Shown here one piece after another: positions 5,920-7,570 of a DNA stretch of 7,570 nucleotides. The notes below the pieces were generated by a model. The model ran no database searches. It was not told the origin of the DNA and saw only the letters and a list, made by a program, of their open reading frames with translations. The translations under genes were made by a program, and so were the position numbers. The stretch comes from Flavobacterium psychrophilum (GTDB lineage Bacteria; Bacteroidota; Bacteroidia; Flavobacteriales; Flavobacteriaceae), in assembly GCA_945866505.1 (NCBI GenBank), contig CAMBHH010000167.1, positions 1 to 7,570 of the forward strand, written 5' to 3'. How positions within the stretch are numbered: the first letter of the stretch is position 1; the number at the start of each line of letters is the position of its first letter.

Positions 5920-6372
5920 ATGAGCAAAATCAGAATTACCAAGCAATTTGGTTTCGAAACCGGTCACGCCCTTTACGGCTATGATGGCAAGTGCAAAAAC
6001 GTTCACGGTCACAGTTATAAATTATCGGTCACAGTAATTGGCGTGCCGATAAAGGACATCAATAATGTAAAAAATGGAATGGTGATTGATTTTACGGACC
6101 TAAAAAAGATTGTAAAAGAAGAAATTGTAGACCAGTTTGATCACGCTACAGTTTTCAATCAAAATACCCCTCATATCGAATTGGCTAAAGAGTTAGAATC
6201 TCGCGGACATCACGTAATTTTAGTCGATTACCAACCCACAAGCGAAAATATGGTTGTCGATTTTTCCGAAAGAATCATTGCAAGATTACCTCAAAACATC
6301 AAACTTTTTTCCCTAAAATTGCAAGAAACAGAATCTTCGTTTGCCGAATGGTACGCTAATGATAACTTATAA
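5920..6372 (+). CDS. queD: 6-carboxy-5,6,7,8-tetrahydropterin synthase (QueD)
   Basis: QueD converts 7,8-dihydroneopterin triphosphate to 6-carboxytetrahydropterin, an early step toward preQ0 and queuosine, the modified base of certain tRNAs. Counting from ATG 5920 the protein has 150 residues, somewhat longer than E. coli QueD (about 120). Zinc ligands are His16 ('FETGHAL') and His29/His31 ('NVHGHSY'). The catalytic Cys25 sits in the CxxxHGH motif. 'GMVIDFTDLK', 'FDHATVFN' (Asp74-His75) and 'PTSENMV' (Glu109, pterin binding) follow in the usual order, with 'LQETESSFAEW' near the end. The frame is open to a TTG at 5899, but that codon lies inside a -7 box, so ATG 5920 is preferred. No other queuosine gene is in the window. 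lpxH follows after 43 bp on the same strand and may share the transcript. A eukaryotic-type 6-pyruvoyl-tetrahydropterin synthase role is the less likely alternative. Confidence 0.92.
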   Translation: MSKIRITKQFGFETGHALYGYDGKCKNVHGHSYKLSVTVIGVPIKDINNVKNGMVIDFTDLKKIVKEEIVDQFDHATVFNQNTPHIELAKELESRGHHVILVDYQPTSENMVVDFSERIIARLPQNIKLFSLKLQETESSFAEWYANDNL

Positions 6373-6375
6373 ATA

Positions 6376-6403
6376 ATTCCAAAGGCCAAATTCCAAATTC
6401 CAA
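6376..6403. repeat. Four tandem heptamers ATTCCAA between queD and lpxH
   Basis: Heptamers start at 6376, 6383, 6390 and 6397. Three are exactly ATTCCAA and the second is AGGCCAA. They fill most of the 43-bp gap between queD and lpxH. AATTCCAAATTCC-type runs are, as I recall, common between genes in Flavobacterium, so this is likely a local slippage repeat with no known role. Confidence 0.75.
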
Positions 6404-6415
6404 AATATGAATTAA

Positions 6416-7168
6416 ATGACTCCAAACAAAAAAATCTATTTTGCCTCCGACCAACATTTTGGTGCACCAACTCCTGAATTGAGTTTTCCAAGAGAACAAA
6501 AATTTGTGGCTTGGCTCGACGAAGTGAAAAAAGATGCGGAAGCTATTTTTTTATTGGGCGATTTATTCGATTTTTGGTTCGAATATCAAACCGTTGTGCC
6601 GAAAGGTTATATTCGGGTTTTAGGTAAATTGGCCGAAATTCGCGACAGCGGAACTCCTATTTATTTCTTTGTGGGTAACCATGATTTATGGATGAATGAT
6701 TATTTTCAAAAAGAGTTGAACATTCCTATTTTTCGGGACAATCAAGAATATACTTTCAACGGAAAAACTTTTCTTGTAGGTCACGGAGACGGAAAAGGTC
6801 CCGGCGACAACGGCTATAAACGGATGAAAAAAGTATTTGTACATCCTGTCTCCAAATGGCTATATCGCTGGTTACATCCTGATATTGGAATGAAACTCGC
6901 GCAATATCTTTCGGTAAAAAACAAACTCATTTCAGGCGATGAAGACGTGAAATTCCTTGGCGAAGAAAATGAATGGCTGATTTTGTATTCCAAAAGAAAA
7001 CTAGAAACCAAACACTATAATTACCTTATTTTTGGCCACCGCCATTTACCTATGAAGGTCACCGTTGGCGATAACTCTGAGTACGTAAATTTGGGTGATT
7101 GGATTGGTTATTTTACTTATGGTGTTTTTGATGGTGAAACTATTGAGTTGAAGAAGTTTGATTTATAA
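6416..7168 (+). CDS. lpxH: UDP-2,3-diacylglucosamine diphosphatase (LpxH-type calcineurin-like phosphoesterase)
   Basis: LpxH hydrolyses UDP-2,3-diacylglucosamine to lipid X and UMP at the cytoplasmic face of the inner membrane, the fourth step of lipid A synthesis. The 250-residue product is close to E. coli LpxH (240). All metallophosphoesterase motifs are present in order: Asp12-x-His14 ('ASDQHFG'), Asp49 in 'GDLFDFWFEY', Asn88-His89-Asp90 in 'GNHDLW', His123 in 'VGHGDG', and His208/His210 in 'FGHRHLP'. The segment between the fourth and fifth motifs (about 126-200) has basic and aromatic residues ('KWLYRWLHPD'), matching the helical lid that inserts in the membrane. There is no signal peptide. 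The ATG at 6416 is chosen because the earlier ATG (6407) meets a stop after one codon. The gene follows queD and ends before a two-way hairpin at 7254-7284. A related LpxH2-like phosphatase of different substrate cannot be excluded. Confidence 0.87.
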   Translation: MTPNKKIYFASDQHFGAPTPELSFPREQKFVAWLDEVKKDAEAIFLLGDLFDFWFEYQTVVPKGYIRVLGKLAEIRDSGTPIYFFVGNHDLWMNDYFQKELNIPIFRDNQEYTFNGKTFLVGHGDGKGPGDNGYKRMKKVFVHPVSKWLYRWLHPDIGMKLAQYLSVKNKLISGDEDVKFLGEENEWLILYSKRKLETKHYNYLIFGHRHLPMKVTVGDNSEYVNLGDWIGYFTYGVFDGETIELKKFDL

Positions 7169-7253
7169 ACATATAGAACCTATAAGGATTTAACTAGTGT
7201 CTGCTGAAAAGTTCAGAAAGACGTTTGTTTTTAATTTTCCTTTTTACACAAAG

Positions 7254-7284
7254 AAAAACCCTGCTCTTTTCGGAACAGGGTTTT
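7254..7284. terminator. Two-way terminator between lpxH and the convergent small gene
   Basis: A perfect 9-bp stem (AAAACCCTG at 7255-7263 with CAGGGTTTT at 7276-7284) encloses a 12-nt loop, inside which TC/GA can add two pairs. Both strands end in a T run: TTTT on plus, TTTTTC on minus. It serves convergent genes, lpxH from the left and the 78-residue gene from the right. The 86 bp between lpxH and the hairpin show nothing recognisable. Confidence 0.82.
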
Positions 7285-7306
7285 AGATTTAGAAAACTTT
7301 GTTTTC

Positions 7307-7543
7307 TTAGTCTTGAATTCTAGCGTTTTGCATCGCTCTTATTTTCCAAAAAGCATATACTACCACTGCTAATGCTAGTACCCAAATGTAATCCCCAAGT
7401 GGAGCTCCAGTGTTATCACCGCTAGTGTTTTCCAATGTGTCACCTTCATCGGTAGCACCTGGAGCTGCTTCTTGAGCAAATAGAATTACCGTTGAACACA
7501 AATAGATAGCAACGATATAGAATTTTAATAGATTATTTTTCAT
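7307..7543 (-). CDS. Small exported protein with C-terminal membrane anchor, possibly a sorting-signal (PID-CTERM-like) protein
   Basis: The 78-residue product has three parts. Residues 1-23 form a signal peptide ('MKNNLLKFYIVAIYLC', likely cut after Ala23 in 'LFAQE'). Residues 24-48 are a short acidic, Gly/Thr-rich linker without secondary-structure motifs ('PGATDEGDTLENTSGDNTGA'). Residues 49-78 carry 'PLGDYIWVLALAVVVYAFWK', then a basic patch and 'AMQNARIQD'. A Pro-x-x-Asp-Tyr motif, a hydrophobic helix and basic residues recall the PID-CTERM sorting-like tails of many small flavobacterial proteins. That link rests on pattern memory, not a search. The mature protein would be little more than a linker and an anchor. 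Start is the ATG at 7543, 27 bp from the window edge, so its promoter is not visible. Such proteins are often called hypothetical or mislabelled 'signal peptidase'; no peptidase motif is present. Confidence 0.8.
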   Translation of the reverse strand: MKNNLLKFYIVAIYLCSTVILFAQEAAPGATDEGDTLENTSGDNTGAPLGDYIWVLALAVVVYAFWKIRAMQNARIQD

Positions 7544-7570
7544 TTTTCTGATTTTTTAAGATTATTAATT

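Noticed and set aside
7169..7253. Possible mobile-element end in the gap after lpxH
   Set aside because: No inverted repeat, target duplication or transposase fragment could be recognised.

Overview
The window looks like ordinary chromosome of a Flavobacterium-like member of the Bacteroidota. The base composition is AT-rich, start codons mostly lack a Shine-Dalgarno sequence, and several upstream regions carry the Bacteroidota -7 box TAnnTTTG. The proteins (a prolyl oligopeptidase with a signal peptide, an AsmA-like protein, QueD next to LpxH, and a small secreted protein ending in a membrane segment) also fit that group. This assignment is inference from content; no 16S gene is present.

The left half is transcribed leftward. 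It holds the N-terminal 283 residues of an AsmA-like inner-membrane protein (1-849, running off the edge), an S9A prolyl oligopeptidase (1039-3159), a decayed tRNA-Ala copy (3295-3380), and a secreted GH43-type glycosidase resembling exo-beta-1,3-galactanases (3382-4464). These are followed upstream by an intact tRNA-Ala with anticodon GGC (4559-4632). Strong hairpins separate the transcription units.

The most unusual stretch is 4633-4836, upstream of the tRNA on its own strand. It holds three head-to-tail 68-bp units. Each begins with the 5' part of the tRNA-Ala, carries a different but still paired anticodon-arm-like hairpin, and loses the T-loop and the 3' acceptor strand. A good promoter (4849-4880) lies immediately before the outermost unit, so the units would probably be co-transcribed with the functional tRNA.

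The right half is transcribed rightward: a crotonase-family enzyme (4942-5706), a 58-residue membrane protein four bases behind it (5711-5887), queD (5920-6372) with its own -7 box, and an lpxH-type phosphoesterase (6416-7168). They cover acyl-CoA metabolism, queuosine (tRNA modification) precursor synthesis and lipid A synthesis. A hairpin at 7254-7284 separates them from a convergent 78-residue secreted/membrane protein (7307-7543).

I found no integrase, transposase, CRISPR array, toxin-antitoxin pair or recognisable defence system. The possibly new features are the tRNA-derived tandem array and the tRNA relic behind the GH43 gene.
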